From DATFDN01 sp963767645 (lineage in GTDB: Bacteria > Pseudomonadota > Alphaproteobacteria > Acetobacterales > Acetobacteraceae), in contig CAVYEW010000014.1 in the NCBI GenBank assembly GCA_963767645.1, forward strand, positions 124,001-188,000: 64,000 bases of DNA. The letters run 5' to 3'. Shown piece after piece: positions 1-7,788 of the stretch (positions are counted from its first letter, which is position 1; each line of letters begins with the position of its first letter). Below the pieces are notes generated by a model, which was given only the letters and a program-made list of their open reading frames with translations, made no database searches and was not told the origin of the DNA. A program made the position numbers and the translations under genes.

Positions 1-521
1 TCGCGCGACAAGGCATTCTGGTCGATTTCAGTATCCTGCCGGGCGTCGATATGAGGCCGAAAGGCGGCCCCAATCTGCGCGGCATGGGCGCAGTCCCGTA
101 TGTCGCGGGCGAGCACCTGGTCCGATCCGTGCCGATGACCCGCGGCCATACCGGTCCGCTCGCCGCCTTCGCCCCGGCCGTGAACCGCGCCCTCGACGCG
201 GCACCGGCCAGGGCGCTGCGGCTGCGCGGCGCGCTGTCGCGAACCGGCGCGTTCCGGAGCGTGGCGCTGACACCGGAGGGCGTCTCCGCCGGCACGCTGC
301 TGCGCCTGGCGAGCACCCTGGTACGGCGCGGGCACAAGACGCTGGTGATGCATTATCACAGCCCGTCGCTGGTGCCCGGCCACACCCCCTACGTCCGCAC
401 CCAGGAGGACGCACGTGCCCTGCTGGCCCGGATCGGTGCGGTTTGCGCCCACGTCCTTGGCCCGCTTGGCGGCACTGCGGGAGACCCGCGCGATCTGCTG
501 ACGATGGCGCCTGCGGGCTGA
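1..521 (+). CDS. WalW-like polysaccharide deacetylase, C-terminal part
   Basis: The gene enters from the left edge; only the last 173 codons are present, read from base 3. The segment near the end, HYHSPSLVPGHTPYVR, followed by a short acidic helix, is the typical C-terminal signature of WalW-type polysaccharide deacetylases (NodB-fold carbohydrate esterases that remove N-acetyl groups from cell-surface polysaccharide). The metal-binding and catalytic motifs that would prove activity lie upstream of the window. No other surface-polysaccharide gene follows directly, so its operon partners must be to the left. The family call is from memory of this motif. Confidence 0.6.
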   Translation, partial: ARQGILVDFSILPGVDMRPKGGPNLRGMGAVPYVAGEHLVRSVPMTRGHTGPLAAFAPAVNRALDAAPARALRLRGALSRTGAFRSVALTPEGVSAGTLLRLASTLVRRGHKTLVMHYHSPSLVPGHTPYVRTQEDARALLARIGAVCAHVLGPLGGTAGDPRDLLTMAPAG

Positions 522-672
522 CAGACAAGTATTAACGATGACATAACAATATTGCAAGCGGACGAATTTGTCACCCCTCGTTCGTCCTCTGGATGACGCG
601 CCCGACATCATGGCTAGCGCACTCTCCGCGCGCGAACCGCAACGGGTTCGCTCAGAGTCCGAAGGAGAAGGC

Positions 673-885
673 ATGCGCAACGAAACCCTGGTCCCGTTCG
701 GCCCGGACCCCTCCTGGTATGAACGGTACTGGCTCGCGGAGGACAGCGCATCCCGGACCGCGACGATCCACTCGGATCTCCCGGCCGCGCCGAGCCGGAG
801 CGCCGCGCTGATCGCGCTGGTGTTCTTCTCGGTTGCGGCAGCGTGTGGCGCCGGCCTCGAGCATTTCCACATCATCTATCCGTAA
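673..885 (+). CDS. Small single-pass membrane protein
   Basis: This is a 70-residue protein starting at ATG 673, which has a good ribosome-binding site (GAAGGAGAAGGC) just upstream. An in-frame start at 568 is possible but has no comparable site and would add a charged tail with no domain. The N-terminal half is polar and contains DPSWYERYWL. The C-terminal half holds one hydrophobic helix at about residues 42-60 and ends HFHIIYP. I do not recognise the family. It stands alone between the deacetylase end and the convergent accA, with about 35 bases to the accA stop. Confidence 0.55.
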   Translation: MRNETLVPFGPDPSWYERYWLAEDSASRTATIHSDLPAAPSRSAALIALVFFSVAAACGAGLEHFHIIYP

Positions 886-921
886 GGGTACCGCAAGCCG
901 CGCCTGCACGGCACGACCCGC

Positions 922-1878
922 CTAGCCCGCGACCTCGCGCCCGATCTCGAGGAACTTCTCCCGCCGCCGCGCCCTGAGCATGGAGGCATCCAGGCCGAGC
1001 AGGGGCGTCAGGGCCTCCGCGACCGCCTCGCCCACCGCGCGCACCGTGGCCTCGGGGTCGCGATGCGCCCCGCCGAGCGGCTCGGCGACAACTGTGTCGA
1101 TCAGCCGCAGCCGGCGCAGGTCGTCGGCGGTGAGCTTCAGCGCCTCTGCCGCTGCGGGCGCCTGCGCGGCATCGCGCCACAGGATCGATGCGCAGCCCTC
1201 GGGAGCGATGACCGAGTAGATCGAGTGCTCCAGTATCAGCGTGCGATCCCCGGAAGCGAGCGCGATGGCCCCGCCCGAGCCGCCCTCGCCGATGATAGTG
1301 GCGACGAACGGCACCGGCGCACGCAGGCAGGCATCGATGCTGCGGGCGATCGCTTCCGCCTGGCCGCGCGCCTCGGCCTCGACGCCGGGGAAGGCGCCGG
1401 AGGTATCGACAAAGGTCAGGATCGGCAGGTCGAACCGCCCGGCGAGCTTCATCAGCCGGCGTGCCTTGCGATAGCCCTCGGGCCGCGCCATGCCGAAATT
1501 GTGCTTGAGCCGGCTATCCGTGTCCGAGCCCTTCTCGGTGCCGATCACCACCACCGAGTTCCCGCGGAACCGCCCCACCCCGCCCAGCACCGCCGTGTCG
1601 TCGGCAAAGGCGCGGTCGCCGGCCAGCGGCGTGAACTCGGTGATCAGGCCGGCGATGTAGGCGCTGGCCTTCGGCCGGTCGGGGTGGCGCGCAACCTGGG
1701 TCTTCTGCCACGGCGTCAGGCGGGCATAGAGGGCGCGGAGCTGGCGGTCGGCCTTCTCCGTCAGCCGTCCCACCTCCTCGGCGATGTTGATGCCGTCCGG
1801 CTCCGATATCCGCCGCAGTTCATCGATCTTGCCCTCCAGCTCGGCGACGGGCTTCTCAAAATCCAGGAAGTGACGCAT
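922..1878 (-). CDS. accA: Acetyl-CoA carboxylase carboxyltransferase subunit alpha
   Basis: AccA pairs with AccD to form the cytosolic carboxyltransferase that moves carboxyl from carboxybiotin to acetyl-CoA, giving malonyl-CoA for fatty-acid synthesis. The 318-residue length is normal for the family. The conserved core is clear: KHNFGMARPEGYRKA, then FVDTSGAFPGVEAE, then IGEGGSGGAIALA and VIAPEGCASILWRD. The start ATG at 1878 sits before the usual N-terminal MRHFLDFEKPVAELEGKI. It is monocistronic here. A TetR regulator lies upstream in the same direction after a 44-base gap, and a small convergent gene lies beyond its end. No frameshift is seen. Confidence 0.96.
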   Translation of the reverse strand: MRHFLDFEKPVAELEGKIDELRRISEPDGINIAEEVGRLTEKADRQLRALYARLTPWQKTQVARHPDRPKASAYIAGLITEFTPLAGDRAFADDTAVLGGVGRFRGNSVVVIGTEKGSDTDSRLKHNFGMARPEGYRKARRLMKLAGRFDLPILTFVDTSGAFPGVEAEARGQAEAIARSIDACLRAPVPFVATIIGEGGSGGAIALASGDRTLILEHSIYSVIAPEGCASILWRDAAQAPAAAEALKLTADDLRRLRLIDTVVAEPLGGAHRDPEATVRAVGEAVAEALTPLLGLDASMLRARRREKFLEIGREVAG

Positions 1879-1922
1879 GGGGGCGGGGCTTTAGCATAAA
1901 TCCCGCTGCCGGAAAGACCCGT

Positions 1923-2483
1923 TCAGCCTGCCTCCGGGCCGACCGCATTCCGGGCAGCTTCCAGTACCTCCGCCGACAGCGCGGGATCGCCGCTTGCGCG
2001 CGCGAGCACCACGGCGCCGACCAGCGTACACAGGGCGGCGGCGGCCCGTTCGCGCCGCTTCCCCGGCACGCAACGCGCCAGGGCGTCGAGCATGGTGCGG
2101 ATCGCCGCGGTGACGCCTGGTTGCGCAGCCGGCCGGCGTGCCACCTCCGGCCCGAGCGCCGCGAGCAGGCAGCCCCGCGCCGGCGCGTCCACATGCGCCG
2201 GATCGAGATAAGACTCCACGATGCGCGCGTAGCCGTTCTCCGGCTGCTCCCGCGCGATCGTCTCCCACCGCGCCGCCGAGCGGGCCAGGGCGGCGGCTGC
2301 CGCCTCGGCAACCAATGCCTCCTTCGAGGGAAAATGCGTGTAGAAGCCGCCATGCGTCAGGCCGGCTTCGTGCATCACGGCGTCGACGCCGACCGCGTCG
2401 ATCCCCCGCTCGCGAAACAGCCGGCCGGCCGCCTCGACGATCCTTGCCCGCGTCTCGGCCCCCCGCTGACGTGTCTCGCGCAT
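1923..2483 (-). CDS. TetR-family transcriptional regulator
   Basis: This is a 186-residue repressor-type protein. Residues 1-50 form the TetR helix-turn-helix, with AGLTHGGFYTHFPSKEAL as the recognition helix and following turn. The C-terminal helices would bind an unknown ligand. ATG 2483 (MRETRQRGAE) was chosen over the longer frame from 2543, because the extra residues would run through the operator region and have no homology to the family. It is divergent from an MFS transporter starting at 2577. The 93-base intergenic region holds two identical-arm palindromes, so autoregulation and control of the transporter are the natural inference. The GGFYTHFPSK form is typical of the AcrR/YcdC-like subgroup. 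Confidence 0.9.
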   Translation of the reverse strand: MRETRQRGAETRARIVEAAGRLFRERGIDAVGVDAVMHEAGLTHGGFYTHFPSKEALVAEAAAAALARSAARWETIAREQPENGYARIVESYLDPAHVDAPARGCLLAALGPEVARRPAAQPGVTAAIRTMLDALARCVPGKRRERAAAALCTLVGAVVLARASGDPALSAEVLEAARNAVGPEAG

Positions 2484-2500
2484 CCGGCGTGCCCTTGTTG

Positions 2501-2549
2501 CATGACGATCGTCATGTTTGTGCTTGACGCATCCATGACGCACGTCATG
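2501..2549. promoter_or_regulatory. Pair of TetR operator palindromes
   Basis: Two 16-base inverted repeats share the same 7-base arms, CATGACG-NN-CGTCATG. One is at 2501-2516 (centre AT) and one at 2534-2549 (centre CA), exactly 33 bases apart, about three helical turns. They lie between the divergent TetR gene and the MFS gene. A possible -35 (TTGACG, 2524-2529) for the transporter lies between them, with a weak -10 overlapping the second copy. The repeats are seen directly; binding by the adjacent regulator is inferred. Confidence 0.75.
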
Positions 2550-2576
2550 CTAGCCCATCCTCCGCAGGAGCGCACC

Positions 2577-3851
2577 ATGCTCGCGACGCGCCTTGCCCGG
2601 CTTCTCGATGGCCGGGTCCATTATGCCTGGATCGTGGCGGCGACGAGCTTTGCCATTATCCTCTGTTCGGTCGGGGTACGCGCCGCGCCGGGCGTGCTGA
2701 TCGTGCCCTTGGAGCGGGCGTTCGGATGGGACGCGGCAACGATTTCCGGGGCGATCTCGCTCAACATCGCCCTGTTCGGGCTAGGCGGCCCGCTCGCGGC
2801 GGCGCTGATGCGCACCATCGGGCTGCGCACCACCGTGCTCGGCTCGATGGCGCTGCTGGCCTTGGGCGCCGGGCTTTCCGGGTTCATAACCCAGGTCTGG
2901 CAGCTCTATCTGACCTGGGGCGTGCTGGTCGGGCTGGGGTCGAGCCTAGGGATGCTGGCGATGGCAGCGACGGTGGCGAATCGCTGGTTCGTCACGCGAC
3001 GCGGCCTGATCGTCGGGATGCTCACCGCCGGCAACGCCAGCGGCCAGCTCATCTTCCTGCCGCTGCTCGCCCATATCAGCGAAGCGGTGGGCTGGCGCGG
3101 CGTTCCCTTGACCGCGGCCTGCGTCATGCTGGCGCTGCTGCCGGTCGCCGGGCTGCTGCTGGCCGAGAGCCCGGCATCGGTGGGCGTGGCGCCATTGGGC
3201 GCACGTGTCGCGCCGCCCGAGCCGCCCTCTTCCGGCAACCCGTTCGCCATCGCCTTCGCCGGGCTGCGGCGCGGCCTGGGCTCGGTCGATTTCTGGCTGC
3301 TCGCCGGCAGCTTCGGCATCTGCGGGTTCTCAACCTACGGCCTGGTCATCACCCACCTGATCCCGTACTGCGCCGACCATGGCATCCCCGCGGTGACGGC
3401 GGCGGGCTTTCTCGCCGCGATCGGCGTGTTCGACTTCTTCGGCACGCTGGGGTCGGGCTGGCTCACCGATCGCTATGATTCGCGCGTGCTGCTCTTCTGG
3501 TACTACAGCCTGCGCGGCCTTTCCTTGCTGTGGCTGCCGTTCAGCGGCTTCGACCTGGTGAGCCTCTCCGTGTTCGCGGTGTTCTTCGGCCTCGACTTCG
3601 TCTCGACGATCCCGCCCACGGTCGCGCTGACCACAAAGGTGTTCGGCAAGCAGGACGCGCCGGTGATCGTCTCCTGGATCGCCGCGGCCCACCAACTGGG
3701 CGGCGCCCTGGCCGCGCTCGGCGCGGGGGAGGTGCGGAGCATGACCGGCAGCTACGTGCTCGCCTTCGCCGGCAGCGGGGCACTCTGCTTCATCGCCTCG
3801 CTCCTGGTGTTGCGCATCGGCCGTCGCGCGACCGAGGTGGTGCCGGCGTGA
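2577..3851 (+). CDS. MFS transporter
   Basis: This 424-residue, 12-helix major facilitator protein runs from ATG 2577, preceded by GCAGGAG. The N-terminus DGRVHYAWIVAATSFAIIL, the first-bundle helices and the loop DRYDSRVLLFWYY in the second half match the oxalate/monocarboxylate-type MFS group. That group takes up or exports small organic acids, but the substrate cannot be read from the sequence. A much longer open frame from 2121 exists, but its first part is antisense to the TetR gene. The gene is divergent from its probable TetR repressor and carries two operator copies upstream. Its stop almost touches the convergent esterase gene. Confidence 0.85.
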   Translation: MLATRLARLLDGRVHYAWIVAATSFAIILCSVGVRAAPGVLIVPLERAFGWDAATISGAISLNIALFGLGGPLAAALMRTIGLRTTVLGSMALLALGAGLSGFITQVWQLYLTWGVLVGLGSSLGMLAMAATVANRWFVTRRGLIVGMLTAGNASGQLIFLPLLAHISEAVGWRGVPLTAACVMLALLPVAGLLLAESPASVGVAPLGARVAPPEPPSSGNPFAIAFAGLRRGLGSVDFWLLAGSFGICGFSTYGLVITHLIPYCADHGIPAVTAAGFLAAIGVFDFFGTLGSGWLTDRYDSRVLLFWYYSLRGLSLLWLPFSGFDLVSLSVFAVFFGLDFVSTIPPTVALTTKVFGKQDAPVIVSWIAAAHQLGGALAALGAGEVRSMTGSYVLAFAGSGALCFIASLLVLRIGRRATEVVPA

Positions 3852-3852
3852 T

Positions 3853-4707
3853 TTAGCGACGGTGCGCGCGAATGAACCGCTCGATATCCGCGACGACCGG
3901 AGCGCTGCGCTTAAACAGCGGGGCGAAGGCGAGCAGAAGGCCGATATGCCCTGATTTCGGGTAGATGCGTGTTGCAACCTGTCCGCCCCGCGCAGCGACT
4001 CTGGCGCTCAGATTGAGCGTGTTCGCAGGCCGGACCGTCTCATCGGCACCGCCGGCCAGCAGCAGCAGCGGCGGATTGGTGCCGTCGGCGTAGGTCATGG
4101 GTTGGGTGGATTCCTCCTGCACGCCGGCGAAGACGGGGGCGATATCGGGGAAGCGGCTGCGGTGGAAATCATATGGCCCGGCTATGCCGATAGCGCCCCC
4201 GAGCCGCGCGCGGTCCACGCCGGCTTCGCCGAGATAGCTCGGGTCCAGCGCCAGCATCAGTGCGATATAGGCGCCGGCGGAATGGCCGATCAGGAACGGA
4301 TAGGGCGCTGCGCCGTAGCGGGCGGCATTCTCTGCGGCCCAGGCCACCGCCATGGCAGCGTCGTGCAGGAAACCGGGAAAAATCGTCTGTGGATACAGCC
4401 GGTAGTCGGGCACCACGACGACCATGCCGCGCCGCGCCAAGGCCATGGCAACGAAGCGGTACTCGTCCTTCGACCCGGTTTTCCACGATCCGCCATAGAA
4501 GAACACGACGAGCGGACGATCCTGGCCCGGCTGCTGCGGCTGATACACATCGAGGGTGCGGCGCGGACCCTTCCCATACGACACATCCTGTGTGACCAGC
4601 ACGCCGCCCGATGGCACCGTCGCATCCAGCAGCCGCAGCGGGCTGCAGGCCGACAGCACTCCCATGACAAGCGTTGTCGCCAGCCGCCGCACGCGCTGCT
4701 TCAGCAT
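3853..4707 (-). CDS. Alpha/beta-hydrolase lipoprotein, carboxylesterase-like
   Basis: This 284-residue protein has a lipoprotein signal: hydrophobic residues 9-20, then lipobox LSAC with lipidated Cys21. It is probably anchored in the envelope. The mature part is an alpha/beta-hydrolase of the BD-FAE/acetyl-esterase type: YGGSW oxyanion region at about 71-75, nucleophile elbow GHSAG with Ser143, Asp222 in GGADETV and His254 in KSGHIG. All three catalytic positions are present. The substrate is likely a short-chain ester, but this is not shown by sequence. An aldo/keto reductase lies 15 bases upstream on the same strand, so the two may be co-transcribed. Confidence 0.85.
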   Translation of the reverse strand: MLKQRVRRLATTLVMGVLSACSPLRLLDATVPSGGVLVTQDVSYGKGPRRTLDVYQPQQPGQDRPLVVFFYGGSWKTGSKDEYRFVAMALARRGMVVVVPDYRLYPQTIFPGFLHDAAMAVAWAAENAARYGAAPYPFLIGHSAGAYIALMLALDPSYLGEAGVDRARLGGAIGIAGPYDFHRSRFPDIAPVFAGVQEESTQPMTYADGTNPPLLLLAGGADETVRPANTLNLSARVAARGGQVATRIYPKSGHIGLLLAFAPLFKRSAPVVADIERFIRAHRR

Positions 4708-4722
4708 AATTGTCGGGGAAAC

Positions 4723-5550
4723 TCAGCCCGTCGCGTCCCAAGCTCCGACGAAACCGGGGCTGACGCATCTTCGGTCCTTAGGCAAGGCTTCGATCGCCGC
4801 GCGGTCCTCGTCGTCAAGCCGCACCTCCAGCGCCCCGAGATTCTCCCGCAGCCCGGCCTCGCGCGAGGATTTCGGGATCACCGCGACATCAGGCTGATCG
4901 AGCAGCCAGCGTAGTGCGACCTGCGCGGCGGTGGCGCCGTGCTTGCGCGCGATCCGTCCCAGGATCTCGTTCCTGACGAGCTGGCCCTTGGCCAAAGGCG
5001 AGTAAGCGATGATCGGGATGCCGCGCCCGCGCAGATACTCCAGCAACTTAGGCTGACGCAGCATGGCGTGGTACTCAAACTGCTCGGCCGCGATCGCCGC
5101 ACCGAATTCCTCCACCGAGCGGCGCATCAGGGCGACGTTGAAGTTGGCGACACCGATCCGCCGCGCCTTTCCCTCGCGCTGCAAGGCCGCCAGCGTCTCC
5201 AGCGCCGCTTTCAGGTCCATGCTGGGGGAGGGCCAGTGGATCAGATAGAGGTCGACATACTCGGTGCGCAGCGCGCGCAGGCTTGCCTCCATCGCGGCGC
5301 GCATCTGTGTCGGCTGCAAATGATCGTTCCAGACCTTGGTGGTCAGGTGGATCTCCGCGCGCGGCACGCCGGACGCCGCCATGCCGGCGCCCACCGCGTC
5401 CTCGTTGCCGTACATCTGCGCGGTGTCGATATGGCGGTAGCCCAGCTGCAGCCCCATTGCCACCGCCGCCTCGCAGGCCTGCCCCGCCATGCCCCAGGTG
5501 CCGAGGCCAAGGCGGGGCATGTTCAGCCCGTTCGCGGTGATTGTTTCCAT
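4723..5550 (-). CDS. Aldo/keto reductase, 2,5-diketo-gluconate reductase type
   Basis: This is a 275-residue NADPH-dependent TIM-barrel reductase of small carbonyls. The AKR tetrad is visible: Asp in HIDTAQMYGNE, Tyr in the same motif, Lys in LTTKVW and His in LIHWP. The coenzyme-binding end is present as VAVIPKSSREAGLRENL. The length equals that of the prokaryotic AKR group, and the ATG at 5550 gives the usual start before MPRLGLGTWGM. It is followed after 15 bases by the esterase lipoprotein, suggesting a two-gene unit. A dispersed cloverleaf repeat lies just upstream. The physiological substrate is unknown. Confidence 0.92.
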   Translation of the reverse strand: METITANGLNMPRLGLGTWGMAGQACEAAVAMGLQLGYRHIDTAQMYGNEDAVGAGMAASGVPRAEIHLTTKVWNDHLQPTQMRAAMEASLRALRTEYVDLYLIHWPSPSMDLKAALETLAALQREGKARRIGVANFNVALMRRSVEEFGAAIAAEQFEYHAMLRQPKLLEYLRGRGIPIIAYSPLAKGQLVRNEILGRIARKHGATAAQVALRWLLDQPDVAVIPKSSREAGLRENLGALEVRLDDEDRAAIEALPKDRRCVSPGFVGAWDATG

Positions 5551-5578
5551 TGCTCGCTCCTTGCTACCCTGTCCACAC

Positions 5579-5663
5579 CGTCATGCTCGCAAATGCGAGC
5601 ATCCACGGATTTGCTGGCACCCAGGCAAAGTCGTGGATGGTCGCGCCAAGCGCGACCATGACG
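5579..5663 (+). repeat. Dispersed cloverleaf palindromic repeat, copy A
   Basis: This 85-base element is framed by CGTC...GACG. It holds three internal hairpins: ATGCTCGCA/TGCGAGCAT, a middle CCACG/CGTGG arm, and ATGGTCGCGC/GCGCGACCAT. It lies in the intergenic space upstream of the aldo/keto reductase. Related copies are at 16233, 35046 and 41712. The third hairpin differs from the other copies on both arms at once, keeping full pairing. Confidence 0.85.
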
Positions 5664-5685
5664 AGGAGAAAAACGAAGCACCCAC

Positions 5686-6732
5686 TTACCCGCCGGGACG
5701 CGACCGCATGTCGATAATGGCCGCCAACCCCGCCTCCGTGCCGAGCGCCAGGAACGCGCCATCTGGGCTCCACGCGAGGGCGGAGATGGGCGTGCCCGTG
5801 GGCGGCGCCACCGGAATCACGCGCGACGATCCAACGTCGGCGATCACCACCAAGCCATCGGCGAAGCCGCCCGCCACGATGTCCTGCTGCGGATGGAAGG
5901 CGACCTGGGTGCAGGCGATGCCGTCGCCGCCCGCCAGCTCGCTCGGCGCCTTGCCCATCGGGCCGCCGCCGAAGAACGGCCACAGCACCATCGCGTCCGA
6001 TCCGCTGGTCGCCAGCCATTTGCCGCCGCGGCTGAACGACATGGACTGCGTCTTTCCCGGATAGCCGCTCATGCGCATGTGCTTGCCGTCCGGCAGCGCC
6101 CATCCGTGCAGCGCGTTCTCCTGCATCGCCGTCACCACCGCCGCGGCGTCCGGATGGAGCGCGATGCCGATATGGCTGCCCTTCCACTCCAGCCGGCGCG
6201 GGCTGTCGCTGGCGACGAACCAGAGCGTCGCGCCGTTGTAGTGCGAAGCGGCCACACGCTTGCCCTTGGCGTCGAAGGCGAGACCCGTCACCGTCGAAGG
6301 GTGCTCCAGCGCGCGCAGCTTCTTGCCGTCGGCGTCGAACAGGTGGACCAGCTTGCCCGCCCCGCAGGCGATCAGGCCTTTGCCGCGCTCGGCGGGATGG
6401 CTCGCCACCTGCTCCACCCATTTCATGCCGAACGAGCCGAGCTCGCTCACCGCGCCATCCGCGCGCACCCGGCACGCGCGCCCGTCATCGCCGCCGGAGA
6501 CGAAGCTTCCCGGCACGGCGTCGGGGGCGAGGGCAAGCGCCGCGCCGTCATGCACCGCGACCTCGCGCCAGGTCTCCGGCTCCGCGGGATCGACCAGCCG
6601 CACCGTCCCGTCGCCCAGCGCGAACGCGGCGATGTGCCCGGCGCGGTCGAAGCGCGCGGCGACGACAAAGGCGCCCAGCTCGCGCCGCGTGCCACGCTCC
6701 TCGATCAGGAAGCGGGGCGAGGTCTCGCCCAT
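5686..6732 (-). CDS. WD40-repeat protein
   Basis: This 348-residue protein is built of about seven WD40-like beta-propeller blades. Recurrent blade ends are visible: HPSTVTGLAFDAKGKRVAAS, GGKWLATSGSDAMVLWPF and ISALAWSPDGAFLALGT. There is no signal peptide, so it is probably cytosolic. It sits 4 bases after the CobW-family GTPase gene on the same strand. From memory, WD40 genes often accompany such GTPases in alphaproteobacteria, and a scaffold or partner role for the metallochaperone is a reasonable inference. No catalytic function can be assigned. Confidence 0.85.
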   Translation of the reverse strand: MGETSPRFLIEERGTRRELGAFVVAARFDRAGHIAAFALGDGTVRLVDPAEPETWREVAVHDGAALALAPDAVPGSFVSGGDDGRACRVRADGAVSELGSFGMKWVEQVASHPAERGKGLIACGAGKLVHLFDADGKKLRALEHPSTVTGLAFDAKGKRVAASHYNGATLWFVASDSPRRLEWKGSHIGIALHPDAAAVVTAMQENALHGWALPDGKHMRMSGYPGKTQSMSFSRGGKWLATSGSDAMVLWPFFGGGPMGKAPSELAGGDGIACTQVAFHPQQDIVAGGFADGLVVIADVGSSRVIPVAPPTGTPISALAWSPDGAFLALGTEAGLAAIIDMRSRPGG

Positions 6733-6736
6733 CCGG

Positions 6737-7726
6737 TCAGGCCGCCTGGCAGGCTTCGAAGCCCCGCCGCAACTGCGGACGGTTCAGGTTGCGGCCGATG
6801 AACACGATCTTGCTGATGCGCTTCTCGCCCTCCTTCCACGGGCCGATGAAGTCGCCGTCGGCGATCATGTGGACGGCCTGGAAGGCGAAGCGCCGATCCT
6901 CGCCCTTGTAGTGCAGGATGCCCTTGGTGCGCAGCAGGTCCGGCCCCTTCTCCTGCAAGAGCACGCTGATCCAGGCGTTGAACTTCTCGGGGTCGATCGG
7001 CCGCTCCACCTCGAAGCTGACGGAGGTCACGTCCTCGCTGTGCTCGTGCTCGTCTCCGCCGGCAAGGAAATCGGGCGCCAGCTCCAGCACGCGGCCGAGG
7101 TCGAAGGCGCGGCGATCCAGCACCTGCTCGATCGGCAGGCTGGCGCGCTCGGTGCGGTGGATCACGGCGAAGCGGTTGATCGCGCGGATGCGGCGCTCGA
7201 CCTCCTGCAGCTCGTCCGGGTTAACCAAGTCGGTCTTGTTCAGCACGATCACGTCGGCGAAGGCGATCTGGTCAGCCGCCTCGTGGCTGTCCTCCAGGCG
7301 TTGGAGGATGTGCTTGGCATCGACCACGGTCACGATCGCGTCCAGCCGGGCCTTGGCGCGCACGCCCTCGTCGACGAAAAAGGTCTGCGCGACGGGGGCG
7401 GGATTGGCGAGGCCGGTGGTCTCGATGATGATGCCGTCGAAGCGGTCGCGCCGCTTCATCAGGCCGCCGACGATGCGGATCAGGTCGCCGCGCACGGTGC
7501 AGCAGACGCAGCCGTTGTTCATCTCGAACACTTCCTCGTCGCTGTCCACGACCAGGTCGTTGTCGACGCCGAGCTCGCCAAACTCGTTGATAACCACGGC
7601 GTATTTGCGGCCGTGCTTCTCGGTCAGGATGCGGTTCAGCAGCGTGGTCTTGCCGGCGCCGAGATAGCCGGTCAGCACCGTGACCGGGACCTGCGCGGCG
7701 GCGTTGCCTTGGGTGGTCTGGGACAT
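6737..7726 (-). CDS. CobW/COG0523-family metallochaperone GTPase
   Basis: This 329-residue P-loop GTPase has Walker A GYLGAGKTT near residue 22, the metal-binding CxCC motif in NNGCVCCTVRGDL, the switch ETTGLANP, the guanine-specificity motif NKTD, and a C-terminal CobW domain (FEVERPIDPEKFNAWI). COG0523 proteins deliver zinc or another transition metal to client enzymes; the His-rich stretch GGDEHEHSED could buffer metal. ATG 7726 was chosen because the frame further upstream is the antisense of the glycosyltransferase gene. The WD40 gene follows after 4 bases. I saw no clear Zur-type operator upstream, so regulation is open. Confidence 0.92.
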   Translation of the reverse strand: MSQTTQGNAAAQVPVTVLTGYLGAGKTTLLNRILTEKHGRKYAVVINEFGELGVDNDLVVDSDEEVFEMNNGCVCCTVRGDLIRIVGGLMKRRDRFDGIIIETTGLANPAPVAQTFFVDEGVRAKARLDAIVTVVDAKHILQRLEDSHEAADQIAFADVIVLNKTDLVNPDELQEVERRIRAINRFAVIHRTERASLPIEQVLDRRAFDLGRVLELAPDFLAGGDEHEHSEDVTSVSFEVERPIDPEKFNAWISVLLQEKGPDLLRTKGILHYKGEDRRFAFQAVHMIADGDFIGPWKEGEKRISKIVFIGRNLNRPQLRRGFEACQAA

Positions 7727-7788
7727 CTTTTCTGCGCCTGTTCCGTTTCGCTCATTCCGTCGCGACGCATATAGGGTGCGGGCAGGCA

